NCBI RefSeq assembly: GCF_963678635.1
Contig: NC_087065.1
Location: forward strand, 47,184,381-47,248,380
Source: Symsagittifera roscoffensis
Lineage: Eukaryota > Xenacoelomorpha > Acoela > Convolutidae
Direction: 5' to 3'
DNA: 64,000 nt
Below the pieces are notes generated by a model, which was given only the letters and a program-made list of their open reading frames with translations, was not told the DNA's origin and made no database searches. Position numbers and translations under genes: made by a program. Below, piece after piece: positions 1-11,560 of this stretch (position 1 is the stretch's first letter; every line of letters starts with the position of its first letter).

Positions 1-3000
1 TCTTTTTTATTTAAAACAGCAGACTTTTTTTCTTAGTTTAACTGATAATTTAATGAATATTTTTTTGGAACTCAAGTCAACTTTTTTTGAAAAATCATGA
101 AAAAAGAATCATAATTGATATCTAGAAAAATGAAATGAGCTGAGCAGTCATCTTCAGAGTCCATATAAAAATTTCCTGAGTGTCTCGACAGCACCCCATC
201 ATAATTTTGAAAAATCAAAGTTTTTTAAGTTCGTATTAAGATTCAGTTTTTCAAAAGTTTTGAAAAATCATTCAAAATTGCATATCTCCCAAACAAAGAT
301 TTTTTAAGCAGTCAAAGCTTAAAGAAATGCAACTTCTGGAAGTACCACGAGATCACCCCATTATAGGTTTGCGAATAAAAAAAAATTTTCAAATCAAGTT
401 TTCTGAAAAATTTTAAAGAATTATAGAACAAACGTCATTTCTTCGAACCGAAAATGATTTCAGCAGTCACGATTTGCAAGGTCTGAGATTACCCTGACAG
501 AACTTGACACTATAGAGTTGATAATATCAACTTTTTAAAATTTTTTATGTCTAAGTTACGTAAAACTTTTTAAAAAAATCTTAGAATACGTCATATCGTG
601 GTAGGTAAAAGAATCTGAGAAGTCAAATTTTGAGGCAAGATTTGGATTACGTGAAAAAAACTGGCATCATCCAATTACTGACTTGAGTTATTCACTTAGT
701 CAAAATTTAACACTATTTCTTATAATTTTTTTTGAAATGCAAAATGAAGTTAAAAAAACAGCCAGTGAACAGTCAAAAAATGAAAATGAGCTTGAACAAT
801 TAATTTGAGCCTTTTCACCAATAAAAAAAAAACCCTTACGAACTACATGAAAAAATCTCATAACTCATTATTACGGCTATGAAGAGCAATTTTATTTTTT
901 TCTGCTGTGTTTTCAAAAACCGCTAACAGAGCATTGCAAAAAGGTAACGAATAATTTTAACCTCCCAAATAAAAAGAGAATAAGAGCAGTTAATAGGTAA
1001 AACAAATTGAGCACTTTGGTTCAGCACTAATTTATGCAAATTAGGTTAGAAAAAAACCGGACTCGTAACATAAGACAACCGTTTGTTTCAGCAAAAAATA
1101 TATACCCTACTTCTGAATACGAGACCAAAGTGGAACTTATTTTGCCTAGATAGATGCCTTCAAAACTCAATGCAAACTAAAACTGAAACAATAAAACAAC
1201 ATGTCATTGATAATTGGATCATCGAAAGAGTCTACAAAGAAAAACAAATAAAATCAACTAGCGTTTAACGCACCTCCGGTGCTTCGAAAACCGCATATAT
1301 TGGAAACAACATCTGCAAATTTTTAGTGTACTCTGACTGCACCCAATTACAGGGTTGGTAATTTCGAACGTTTTAAATTTTTTTAATTCCCATTTTAAAA
1401 GCGTCATCCTGAAAATTTAATGGGCCTCTGGAGAAATTTGGAGGCCAGATTTGCAATCACTCAGAGTCCCTGAGAGCACCCTACTATAGGGTTAGGAATT
1501 TTTTAAAACCTGTTTCCCGAAAAAAAAAATTGAAAAAAAAAAATGTCTCGTCTCGGAAACTAAAAGGATTTGAGCATTCAAATTAAGAGGCAAGATTTGA
1601 GACGCCCGGGTGTACGCTGACAATAAGGTTGTATCTTCATCAATTTAGTAGTTTCAAACTTTTTGAATTTCTTTGTAGATAAGTTCTTTGAGAAATTTTG
1701 AAAAAATCAAAAAACGTCACATCTCGGAAACTAAAAGCATTTGAGCACTCGCGTTTAGCAGTCGCATGTTGCAAGATTTGCAATTTTTTAGAGTACCCTG
1801 ACAACACCGAATTATACCGCTGGAAATTTCAAATTTTGAAAAATAATTAATTTAAAATTTCTGAAGTTTTCTGAAAATTTTTGAAAAAGTCACAAAAAAC
1901 GTCATATCTCGAAAACTACAAAAAATTGAGCGGTCATACCTTGAGACAAGATTCGCAATCTTTGAGAGTACTCTGACAGGACCTAACTACAGGGTTGGGA
2001 ATTTCAGATTTTTAAAAACTAATAATAATTTAAGTTCTTTGAGAAATTTTGAAAAAAATCAAAAAACGTCAAATCTCGGAAACTAAAAGCATTTGAGCAC
2101 TCGTATTTAGCAGTCGCATTGTGCAAGATTTGCAATTTTTTAGAGTACCCTGACAACACCGAATTATAGCGCTGGAAATTTCAAATTTTGAAAAAAAATT
2201 ATTTTAAAATTTCTGAAGTTTTCTGAAAATTTTTGAAAAAGTCACAAAAAACGTCATATCTCAAAAACTACAAATAATTGAGCGGTCATACCTTGAGGCA
2301 AGATTCGCAATCTTTGAGAGTACACTGACAGGACCTAACTACAGGGTTGGGAATTTCAGATTTTTAAAAACTAATAATAATTTAAGTTCTTTGAGAAATT
2401 TTGAAAAAATCAAAAAACGTCACATCTCGGAAACTAAAAGCATTTGAGCACTCGCGTTTAGCAGTCGCATGTTGCAAGAATTGCAATTTTTTAGAGTACC
2501 CTGACAACACCGAATTATAGCGATGGAAATTTCAAATTTTGAAAAATAATTAATTTAAAATTTCTGAAGTTTTCTGAAAATTTTTGAAAAAATCACAAAA
2601 AACCTCATATCTCGAAAACTACAAAAATTTGAGCAATCATATTTGGAAACAAGATTCTTAACCCCTGAGAGTACACAGACAACGACTGATTATAGAGATG
2701 GTAACTATTACTTTCGAAAAAAATATATGTCTGATTTCTTTGTTAAATTCAAAAAGACAAAAAAACGTCATTTCTCAAAACTACAAAGAATTGAGCAGCC
2801 ATAACTGATAGTAAGATTCGCAACGCCTGAGACTACTATGATAGCCCCCAAATACAGGGTTAGAAACTTGAATTTTGAAGAAAAAAAAATATTTAAAACT
2901 TCTGAAAATTTTTTGAAAACATCAAAAAATGTCATACCTCGAAAACTACAAGGATATGAGCAGTCATATCTGACGGCAAGATTCGCAATCCTAGATAGTA

Positions 3001-3380
3001 TTCTGAATGCATCCAACTACAAGGTTAGGAAATTCAAATTTTCTAAATTATTTTTTGTAATGAGTTTTCTGAAAATTTTTGAACAAAACTCGTCGTATCT
3101 CGTACACTAAAATGATTTGGGCAATCATAATTAGAGGCCCAATTCGCAACTCCTGGGGGAATCCTGACAAACCCCACTATTGGGCTGCTAATTTTCACTT
3201 CGCTGAAATAACCACTAAATTCAAACTCGAAAATCGAAAAAAAAAATTATTTATTGCCATATACGATATAGCTTAAACCTGAAAAAAATCTTTCGTTAAG
3301 CATGCTAAAAAAAATTACGTTGAATAAATTCAAACGTGGCGAAATAGTGAAGCCCGCATTTAAATATATAATAGATGAAT
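1..3380. repeat. Degenerate satellite-like repeat, family S1
   Basis: Tandem degenerate monomers of roughly 170-190 bp share cores such as GTCATATCTCGAAAACTA, GGCAAGATTCGCAATC and GAGTACCCTGACA. Between about 1.70 and 2.75 kb a two-monomer higher-order unit of about 354 bp repeats nearly three times (starts near 1708, 2062 and 2413). The array ends in a module TACGATATAGCTTA ... CCCGCATTTAAATATATAA (near 3260-3375) that recurs at 38.8-38.9, 40.0-40.1, 41.5-41.6 and 44.3-44.5 kb. Short ORFs in the array look like chance. Boundaries are by eye. Confidence 0.7.
737..1257 (+). repeat. 520-bp dispersed repeat, copy 1
   Basis: Nearly identical to 7968-8479, in the same orientation, apart from scattered substitutions and homopolymer indels. 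It interrupts the S1 satellite. The ends read TG...CA, as an LTR would, but the outer flanks of the two copies show no matching target duplication and no pol ORF lies between them. An independent dispersed repeat is therefore more likely than an LTR pair. The 61-codon ORF inside is not convincing. Confidence 0.75.
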
Positions 3381-3867
3381 ACCTTTAAACAAAATGAACT
3401 AAAAAGCAAAAAATTGTGAAGTTTGAAAAAATCAAATGTCGTAAGCCTCGAAAAATGTGTAAAAATTCATGAACTATATTATCTGCACCATTGCCATAAT
3501 TACAGCCGGTCGAGCAACCAAAAGCAACAAAGCAAAGCAAAATTTACACGAATTTTAAAAAAATGAACATAATGCTAAAGAAAATAAGAAAAGATAAATC
3601 TGGAAATCAACCGACGAAAATAAAGCCGATCCTTCGGCACACTAAACATACCTAATGTGCAAATACAACACATTACACGTAAACACAACACACTACACTA
3701 AATATTATGTTTTTATAATGATTACCATTTCGTCCATTCTGTGAACAAAATAGTTTACGGAGAAATATTCTAGTACCCGGTTACAACACCCTTTCATATC
3801 GCAAGGGTAATAAATCACTTCATATATTCACATTTAAAAATATCCTATTTTTGATTATCTAAGACGT
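3381..3867. other. AT-rich noncoding stretch with hairpin repeat
   Basis: No exon recognised. Near 3755-3815 lies a copy of a short dispersed motif: TTTACGGAGAAA, then GTACCCGG, then a small hairpin ACCCTTTCATATCGCAAGGGT. Related copies occur near 31.86, 33.22, 34.17, 35.48 and 36.82 kb. Confidence 0.5.
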
Positions 3868-4300
3868 AGCCACATACAGTTGGAAAAAAGTCAATTCACG
3901 CAAGAAAACAGAAGATCAGACTTAATTTGTGAAAAAATCAGCTCTCGAATTTCAAAGAAAAAAAACATATGGCATTAAAGCTCTCGGAATTTCGAAAACA
4001 ATTTATTGAAATTTTTTAATAGAATGAACCATATTAAAGAAAACTGAATCACTGGGTGAATTTTTTATTCCGCTGGAAAATCTGAGAATTAAATTCCATT
4101 TTGTAAAATGAAGTCTATCAAGCTTTTCGTGACCTGTTCGATAGTGGAGTTTACTTTCTTTTTTCAAAAAAATGAACTTAAAAAAATCAAAAACTAATAG
4201 GTCATGAAACCATGAAAAAACTAATTTCAGGGTGAAAAAAATCTTTTATTTTACTGAAAAAACTCATAATCACGACCTATATAAGAGTCATTTTTACATT
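3868..4300 (+). repeat. Dispersed repeat U (TATA-bearing), copy
   Basis: One of about ten copies of a repeat of roughly 300-500 bp. Landmarks in order are a CAGTTGGAAAA start, GAGAAAACTGGATCAATAGG, TTTTTATTCCGCTGGAAA, CACTTTCGAAACTAGAAGTC, GTTCGATAGTGGAGTTTGC, and a promoter-like CCTATATAAGAGTC followed by ACGTTCAT and GACTC. This copy ends with CCTATATAAGAGTC at 4277-4290. All copies seen are on the plus strand, antisense to the host genes. It may be a solo LTR or a promoter-bearing nonautonomous element. Confidence 0.6.
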
Positions 4301-7300
4301 CATCTTCTTTTCATCAAAATACATTCTTGTCAAAAAAAAACGCTACAAAACTTGAACCAGGCAAAACCCAACAAACATAGCCGACAGACAACACGGATAG
4401 CCGGTTACTGTAGAAATAGAAAAGAATGCTCCGCCCATAGCCTTAATGAAATACAATTAATTTTTTTTCAAATTAGTGTCGTTATTTTTGCCAGTCAGAG
4501 ATTACATGTTCGACAGTCATACTAATATAAAAAAAAATTGAAAAAAAAATTGTATAAAAATTGCTAGAAAACGAAAAGTTTTTTTGCAGTTTGCTGAACT
4601 TTTGGTTCCAAAAGGGAGCTAAGAAGTTAAAAAGCACCAATGTTACTGGAGTTAAGCTACGTTTCTACATTTTAAATTAGGCTATTGTAAGGTTTTAAGT
4701 CTTCAAAAAAGCTGTTGCAAGCCCTTTATTGGCTCGAATTAAAACGAAAAACCAAAAATTTCAAATCAGATTTTCTCGACTCCGGGAATTTGTTTTGAAA
4801 CTTTTAATGTCGCTCCAATCACGAATGTAAGGGCTTCAATATGATATAGCACTCGAATCTCTCCGATAATTATTAGTGGAGGCTGATTCTGCGTGGAAAA
4901 AAAAAACAAAAAAACACACCCGAATGCAAAGTTCCGCCCCATGTTTCAAATAGTTAGAGCACCAAGAAAATTACGATTGAACTTTAGAAACTAAACAATG
5001 CCACAAAATTTTCTTCATTTCGTTCAGAGTATCATAACCTCACTATAACACTCTTGAATTACAAATTATTTCGAAATTTGTGAAATCTTTTTCTGAAATT
5101 GACCCAGTTTGAAAAATGACAGATCAATTGATAAGTTTTTATATTCCGCTTGGAGATAAAGAAAAATCGAAGACGATACGATTAGTAAGGTTCTGCGATT
5201 ATTGCCATTATTGTTCCGACTTTCGATGCGAAAGTAACGGATTTTGTGCTCGGGGTGGGTTTTTTTTCTTCAGACAAATTTCGACTTTTCAACTAGCCAT
5301 TTTTGACGAAATATTTTTTATATCATTCAAAAGGTATTGTTGTCTTGAGCTTAAATTTGAAAAGATATTTCACCTATGATCATTTTTGGTAAAGTTATGC
5401 GGGTTTAAAGATTGGCATTTTTTGCCAATTGGGGACAATTAACGCGCGATATTTTTCGCGCTATAATCCGTCTTAGGAATCGTTGCAAATTGGTTGAAGG
5501 AAAGCTTATTTGCCAAAATTGATTTGTAAATAGAAGCGAAATTTATCACTTTGTACTTTAGATGGCGTTTGCGGGGATGATTTTCACAAAAATCACAATT
5601 TTTTTTAACAAAATTTTTTTCATTTTTTTTTTTTTACATTTAATTTTTTCATGTTATTACTGCTTCATACACCTTAAAAGGTAGTCGGAACATTCAGGGC
5701 TTCGCCCTGATACGAGCAGTCTTGTATGTATATCAGATAATAGCTTATGCAATTGGTCGAGAATATAATAATCTAGTTTTAACTTCAATAGGCTCACTAG
5801 TATTGATATTTTGTGAAGACCCCGTTTGATGTATAAGTGGCACAGAAAAACTGACAATTAGCTATCGATTTTGCATCCTCTGAAAAAAAAGTTAACAAAA
5901 AGTCTGACTACAATTAGTCATCGATTTTGCATCCTCTGAAATAACAAAAAAAATCCGACAATAATTTTTCAAACCAGATTGAGACTCCATTTCTGCCTGA
6001 TTCGCAGCACTCGCGGTAAATTAGTGTGAAGCAAATGAGATTTTCTCGAATTTTCGGAATATGAATCACGCCTAGAAGAGCTTTAATTTATGAAATTAAA
6101 AGCCTTTCAATCTCTTGATGTAGCTCGAATAGCGGGAAAAAATGTCACCGTATGAAATAGTTTAATCACATCCACTGGGGATTTGGTCTGAACAACAATC
6201 TCCTTCAAGGATTTTTTGGACAACCCTTGAAATAAATTACGAGCGGGACACTTCGATTCTAGCAAATTACCAGAGCAAATTTTGTAATATAAAGCTCCTG
6301 AACATCTGATGAACAGCTACTCTCAATAATTAAGGGAGACAGCAAAACTTGCATAAATTAAAAGAGATAATTCAATATAAAAATATGAATTTATTTTGTT
6401 TGAAGAGTTGAATGCAAAACATGAAACATACTTAAATGAATGCAAAAAATGTACCAAGTAACCGGTTGCAATTAGAAAAAAAAGATGAAATGTGCGCAAC
6501 ACAACTGTCACTTTACAACTGAATTGAAGATATAAAATGCAACTAACAGTATTGTGAAACAAAAAGTATTTGAATATTTATTTGCTACAGAAATTCCGAC
6601 CACGAATAGGAGCCAAAACAGCAGCACCAACTCAAATCGCATCAATAAAACATTGAGCGCAATTTAAGCAGTCCTCACATTTCGTTAAGCCGGTCTCCAG
6701 ATAAATGAAATTTCGGGAAAAAGTAGTCAATAATTTAAGCGTCTTTTTGAACCTTCAATGAAAGGCGCACAAAGCTATCAAACGTATGCCAATTGGTATG
6801 AACGGTACTATTATAGCTAGTCTGCATACTAACAAATTTTCGTGCCGAACTTGGCAAAAATGAGTCAAACATTGAAGACACGAGAGCGTAACAACCTCAC
6901 CCATACGCTGGAGTTGAAAAAAAATAGTAAAAATATAGTGCATTACTTGTTTAATTTTTTCGAGGGACAAATATTTATTGAAACAAGACGCACACGGAAA
7001 AAAAACTCAGCCACAAAATTTTCTTTTAAGAAATTTAATAATTGTTTCATACTAATGAAAAACGGATTCAAAAGTGCCAATTATAACTAGCAACCAACAG
7101 GACGTTGAAATGAAAATAAATTGAGGTGAAATTTTTGCAAGAACGGAAAAATATCAACAATTAATTTTGAATCTAGTCTGTAGTAGATGGTAATTACTGA
7201 ACAGGAAGAGGAAGAGGATGAATCGCACTTATCGAGCGGTTTTCAAATAAATCACCGAAGAGTCAATCAATAGAACGTTACTACCAGTCTACGCCAAGAC

Positions 7301-7967
7301 GGGTTAAGTGAAAATCGAAAAATCAAGGTGGGCCAAATTGGATGGGACAAGCAGAAGAAAGAATTCAGCCCGAGAATATGTGAGATCTCACAAAAATACA
7401 CCAGGGTCGACGGGCCGGTTGTATAGACAAGGCATAATGGGGAAATACTTTGCGATGAAGAAAATAAAATGCTGGATAAGACAAATGGATCAACACAGAA
7501 AATCTGAGCAGAAATCGGATTTGGACGCTAGTGTTTGTTTTCAATGCTAACGGCAGACAAGTAATCCCTCAAAAAGACCATCTAGCCATTCTCTCTTTTT
7601 CGACCAATTCTTGCATTTTTGCTTATTTTACTCTGACCAGGCAAACAAAGTGAGAGTAAATAGCATTAAGAAATGAAAAGTTGGGCTGGTCGCGAGGAGG
7701 ATAAAAAATATTAGGGCAGCGAATATTTGAGCGAGAGGGGTAATTTTGACCTGCGTTTGTTAACTCACCTTGTTTTATTAGTTCCTTTTTTCCAGCCTCA
7801 GGTTCATATTATAGCAGCGCAAATTAAAAGACGATCCAATCAAAATAAAAACCAGAATTGATGTCATGGCCCACCCGGATCACACTTGATAGCCATACAG
7901 AGTGGATAAGTGAAGATCCAGCCATTTCGACATTTCCACTTCTGCTATTGGAGAGCACAATTCCCTT
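4301..7967. other. Noncoding AT-rich interval, no gene recognised
   Basis: Only short unrelated ORFs are present. A small palindrome CAGGGCTTCGCCCTG sits near 5694-5708. The stretch 7160-7960 is less AT-rich than its surroundings, but I recognise no protein or RNA in it. Confidence 0.4.
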
Positions 7968-8479
7968 GCAAAATGAAGTTAAAAAACAGCCAGTGAACAG
8001 TCAAAAAATGAAAATGAGCTTGAACAATTAATTTGAGCCTTTTCACCGATAAAAAACCCTTACGAACTACATAAAAAAATCTCATAACTCATTATTACGG
8101 CTATGAAGAGCAATTTGATTTTTTCTGCTGTGTTTTCAAAAACCGCTAACAGAGCATTGCAAAAAGGTAACGAATAATTTTAACCTCCCAAATAAAAAGA
8201 GAATAAGAGCAGTTAATAGGTAAAACAAATTGAGCATTTTTGGTTCAGCACTAATTTATGCAAATTAGGTTAGAAAAAAATCGGACTCGTAACATAAGAC
8301 AACCATTTGTTTCAGCAAAAAAATATACCCTACTTCTGAATACGAGATCAAAGTGGAACTTATTTTGCCTAGATAGATGCCTTCAAAACTCAATGGAAAC
8401 TAAAACTGAAACAATAAAACAACATGTCATTAATAATTGGATCATCGAAAGAGTCTACAAAGAAAAACAAATAAAATCA
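7968..8479 (+). repeat. 520-bp dispersed repeat, copy 2
   Basis: Partner of 737-1257. High identity implies recent spread or recent duplication. The flanks differ from those of copy 1 on both sides. Confidence 0.75.
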
Positions 8480-8648
8480 ATAAACAAAAAGAAAATTATT
8501 GCGACCGAAATAAGTGTCTTCACTATGTTCCTCGACACCAAATCACTTCATAGATAACTTCAATTCGAAAAACTTTTACTGACATATAATCTAGATCAAC
8601 CGATAATTTTTTTCTTTCATTTAAAATGTATAGGAATATTATTCACAT

Positions 8649-8687
8649 AGAGGCCAAGCGGAGCTTCGCACCACTTGCAACACAAAC
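8649..8687 (+). repeat. Hairpin motif GAAGC...GCTTCGC, copy
   Basis: A copy of a 35-45 bp motif whose core is GGCGAAGCGGAGCTTCGC (palindromic), followed by AYCACTTGCGATACAA. Other plus-strand copies, coordinates approximate: 12621-12664, 31440-31475, 32288-32325, 32770-32806, 33727-33762, 34590-34625, 35978-36015, 39033-39073, 40232-40272, 42151-42185, 42311-42355, 44980-45014 and 45140-45184. Confidence 0.7.
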
Positions 8688-8689
8688 AA

Positions 8690-9640
8690 AAAATTTTTAA
8701 AAAAAAACTAGGTGAGCCATAACTTTCGTATGCCTCGATTAAAGACAGCTAGGAGCCCACCTAAAGCTCGAGATAAGTGTTTGATAATTTTTGCATTTGT
8801 TATACTGATAGAGGACGAAATGTCAAACTTCACAAATTGGAATTTGTCCAAAACCTTAGTTGTTTTTCTACTAATATAGATAAGAGCGAAAATTTTTTAG
8901 ATAATGGAATTTTCCCAAAAACATAAAATTTCTCTTGCAAAAAACGAATCGCTGCTTCAGCCAGTTCTTTCGACTAAAAACTTCAGCTCCGATTTGATAG
9001 GGTAGAAACGGTCTAACTTTCAAACTTTCAAAACTTTGATTTGTGCAAAGGCCATAACAATTTTCTGCTAAGATTGGAATAGCGAATTGTGGAGACAGGA
9101 TTTCAACAAATTTTAGTTCGAACTAACCATATGATATCAGATGTAGCAGGATACTTATCGAGAAAAACCAAAAAAAACGGTCAACGAACAAATAGTTTTC
9201 GTAAAAAAGTGATAAAGCCACTGACGCAAAAAAGATTCATGCAATCTGTAATTTGTATTTGAAACTAAAACTCAGATATGGGAGAGTAGTTCACGAAAAA
9301 TGTCAAAATTTGCAAAAGCGATCAAAAAATGAAAACTTTGACTTTTCCCAGTGCCATAACTTTGTGTAAAACTGGGCACAGTCGCATATGAAAAGAAGCT
9401 TTAAATTTTGCCGAAAAATCATGGCGTAGTCGCGTCTGCAAATAAGCTATCCACAACCTGTTTTTTGGATTGAACCCAAAATATCATATCTGGGGGGATA
9501 AATTTTGAGAAAACCAAAAAACAATAAAGATTATAGGGTCAAATACTCCCAAAAATCTTTCAAATGCTCTAGACAGAGAGTGAAAGTAAAAAGAAACTAG
9601 AGGAGCATGCAGGCGCACATGGGGAGTAGGCGCTTTCCAT
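8690..9640. repeat. Degenerate satellite-like repeat, family S2
   Basis: Degenerate monomers of roughly 160-180 bp share GGCCATAACTTT, a GATATCAGATTTGGCAGG-like block and ATCGAGAAAAGTCAAAAA. The same family recurs near 10.17-10.64, 10.93-11.56, 11.94-12.0, 17.74-18.24 and 39.6-41.0 kb. No coding capacity is evident. Confidence 0.6.
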
Positions 9641-10059
9641 TGATACACTAATTTGAAAATCAGAAAAAAAATTCCAAAATTCCAAAGCATCTCAAAAAAC
9701 CAATCCCACACAATTTCATCTTACCTGTGTTTCCCAAACAAGATTTCCAGTCACACACGACAATTGAATATTAAATTAACAACAGAGCAAACCTTAAAAG
9801 CGGAAATAAATCCAACAAACTTTGAGCAGACACCAATTGAGCAAAAAAAACTGATTTATTTAAAATAAAACATCAAAAAAAGTTTCTTGTCCCCCCTGGA
9901 ACAACACGTGCAATTAACATTATGAAACTTGCTTACAGCACAAGAAAATATCCTGATTTAGCGACTAACAACAAAACTTGAGCAGATAAACGAAATTCCG
10001 TGATTTCAATGCTTATCTGAAAAAATTAATCAATTGCATACACACACACAAAAAAAAAC

Positions 10060-10140
10060 GAGGTCCACCGGAATTCGAACCTCCGACAGGCTGCAAAGGA
10101 GACGGTTTTACTTCTTGGCCGAATGCGAAGCTAACCAACA
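10060..10140 (-). repeat. tRNA-like SINE head or tRNA pseudogene
   Basis: On the minus strand there is a Pol III B-box-like GGTTCGAATTCC (10070-10081), preceded by a candidate A box about 50 nt upstream and followed by a run of T residues that could terminate Pol III. No closing 7-bp acceptor stem can be formed, so this is a SINE head or relic rather than a working tRNA. Confidence 0.5.
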
Positions 10141-10169
10141 CGTTCCTTAGATTCAAGCACTAGGTAGAA

Positions 10170-11560
10170 CGTGACTGTTATAAAGTTTGTTATACTGATG
10201 CGAAAAAAGTGCATCATTTCAAAAAATGGACTTTGTCCAAAAGTTCAGTTGCTTCTCTAAAACAAGTGAGAAGGGTGATAAAATTTGAGATTAAGGAATT
10301 TTTTCAATTACATAAAAATTCTTTTACAAAAATTAGCCGCTTCTGCAGAAAAAAATTCTTCTTTCGATATAACTTTTCATCTCAGATTTGATAGGGTAAT
10401 TTACGAAAACTTAATCCTTGGGGTTTTCGTTCAATACTGCCTAAAATTTTTTGCACATTCCCATTTTAGACAAATGGTGCAAAAAGAATGGGCGCGGCTC
10501 CAATATTCGAAACAGGCCAAAAATTAATGTATTTAACACTTATTCCGTTTATTTACACCAAATGCAACTTTTCAAGCGTTTCAGAGCTTTGGCCCACATT
10601 AGAAGTCGCAAAAACTACCGAAGAAAACTTTTTTCGTGGCAATAGTGTCTAAAAACATTTTTAAGGTTTATTTTAGCATCAAGCTATCTAAAATTGAAGC
10701 TGCATTGCAACGACAGCGACCTTTGCATTTACCTATCAAATAGTGATATGTTGGTGATGAGGATACAAACCCTTGATGTCAATGAATAAAGATTCTTGAA
10801 GATATAAAAACTACGCGGGGAAAGATAAGTCAAGCTCAAAGCAAATGCGAACATCAAAAGTTCGAAGAAACGTATCCTGAGAGAGAACATTTTATTATTA
10901 AGAGTTTAGATTTTTACTAATATGGAGGATTCCCAAAATTGGGTTTCTCGATTGAGAATTGGCACGTTAATTTTCGAGTTCAGTAAAAAAACTCTTTTAC
11001 ATGTTTGAAGGCCATAACTTTTATCGAAAAGCAACTGGTCATTGCAAACTTTGAAGGTAACCTTCCAACAACTGGCTGTGTCGATTAAACCTACGATGTC
11101 AGATTTGGCAGGAGTTATCGAGAAAAGTCGAAACGGTCAACAAATCAGATAGTTGACATTTCCGAGTCATTGCTTTTTCTTTTTTAAAAAATGGACGTAG
11201 CCGCTTATGCAGTAGAGATTCATCCAACCTGTAATTTCGATCGAAACCAAATTCCCAGGTGTGGCAGGGTAGTTCTCGAGAAAAGTCAAAAAGCTGTCAA
11301 AAATCAAAAATTTCAACTTTTCCGAAGGCCTTAATTTTTGTTGAAAAGTTTCGGCACAGCCGCTTATGGAAGGGAACTTTTCAAATCCGTTCTATTCATT
11401 GGAACCACACTCAGATTTGGTGGGTTAGTTTTTGAGGATACGAGAAAAACAATTTGAAAAATTAGGTCAAATATCCAACCCCCCCCCCACACACACACAC
11501 ACACCACCGACTTTTTCGATGACTTTAGACAAAGGGGCCAAGTAAAAAGAGACCAGTCGA
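10170..11560. repeat. S2 monomers plus a diverged duplicated block
   Basis: S2 repeats occupy most of this stretch. The block 10466-10880 is a diverged direct copy of 12058-12580: both contain TTTGGCCCACATTAGAA and CATCAAGCTATCTAAAAT. A C-run followed by (CA)n lies near 11481-11503. Confidence 0.55.

Noticed and set aside
2768-3276. ORFs of 65-90 codons in the S1 satellite on both strands
   Set aside because: They follow repeat monomers, carry no motif and appear only because the monomers lack stops in some frames.
10060-10140. A functional tRNA gene
   Set aside because: B box and terminator are present but no acceptor stem or proper anticodon arm; the other two tRNA-like sites fail in the same way.
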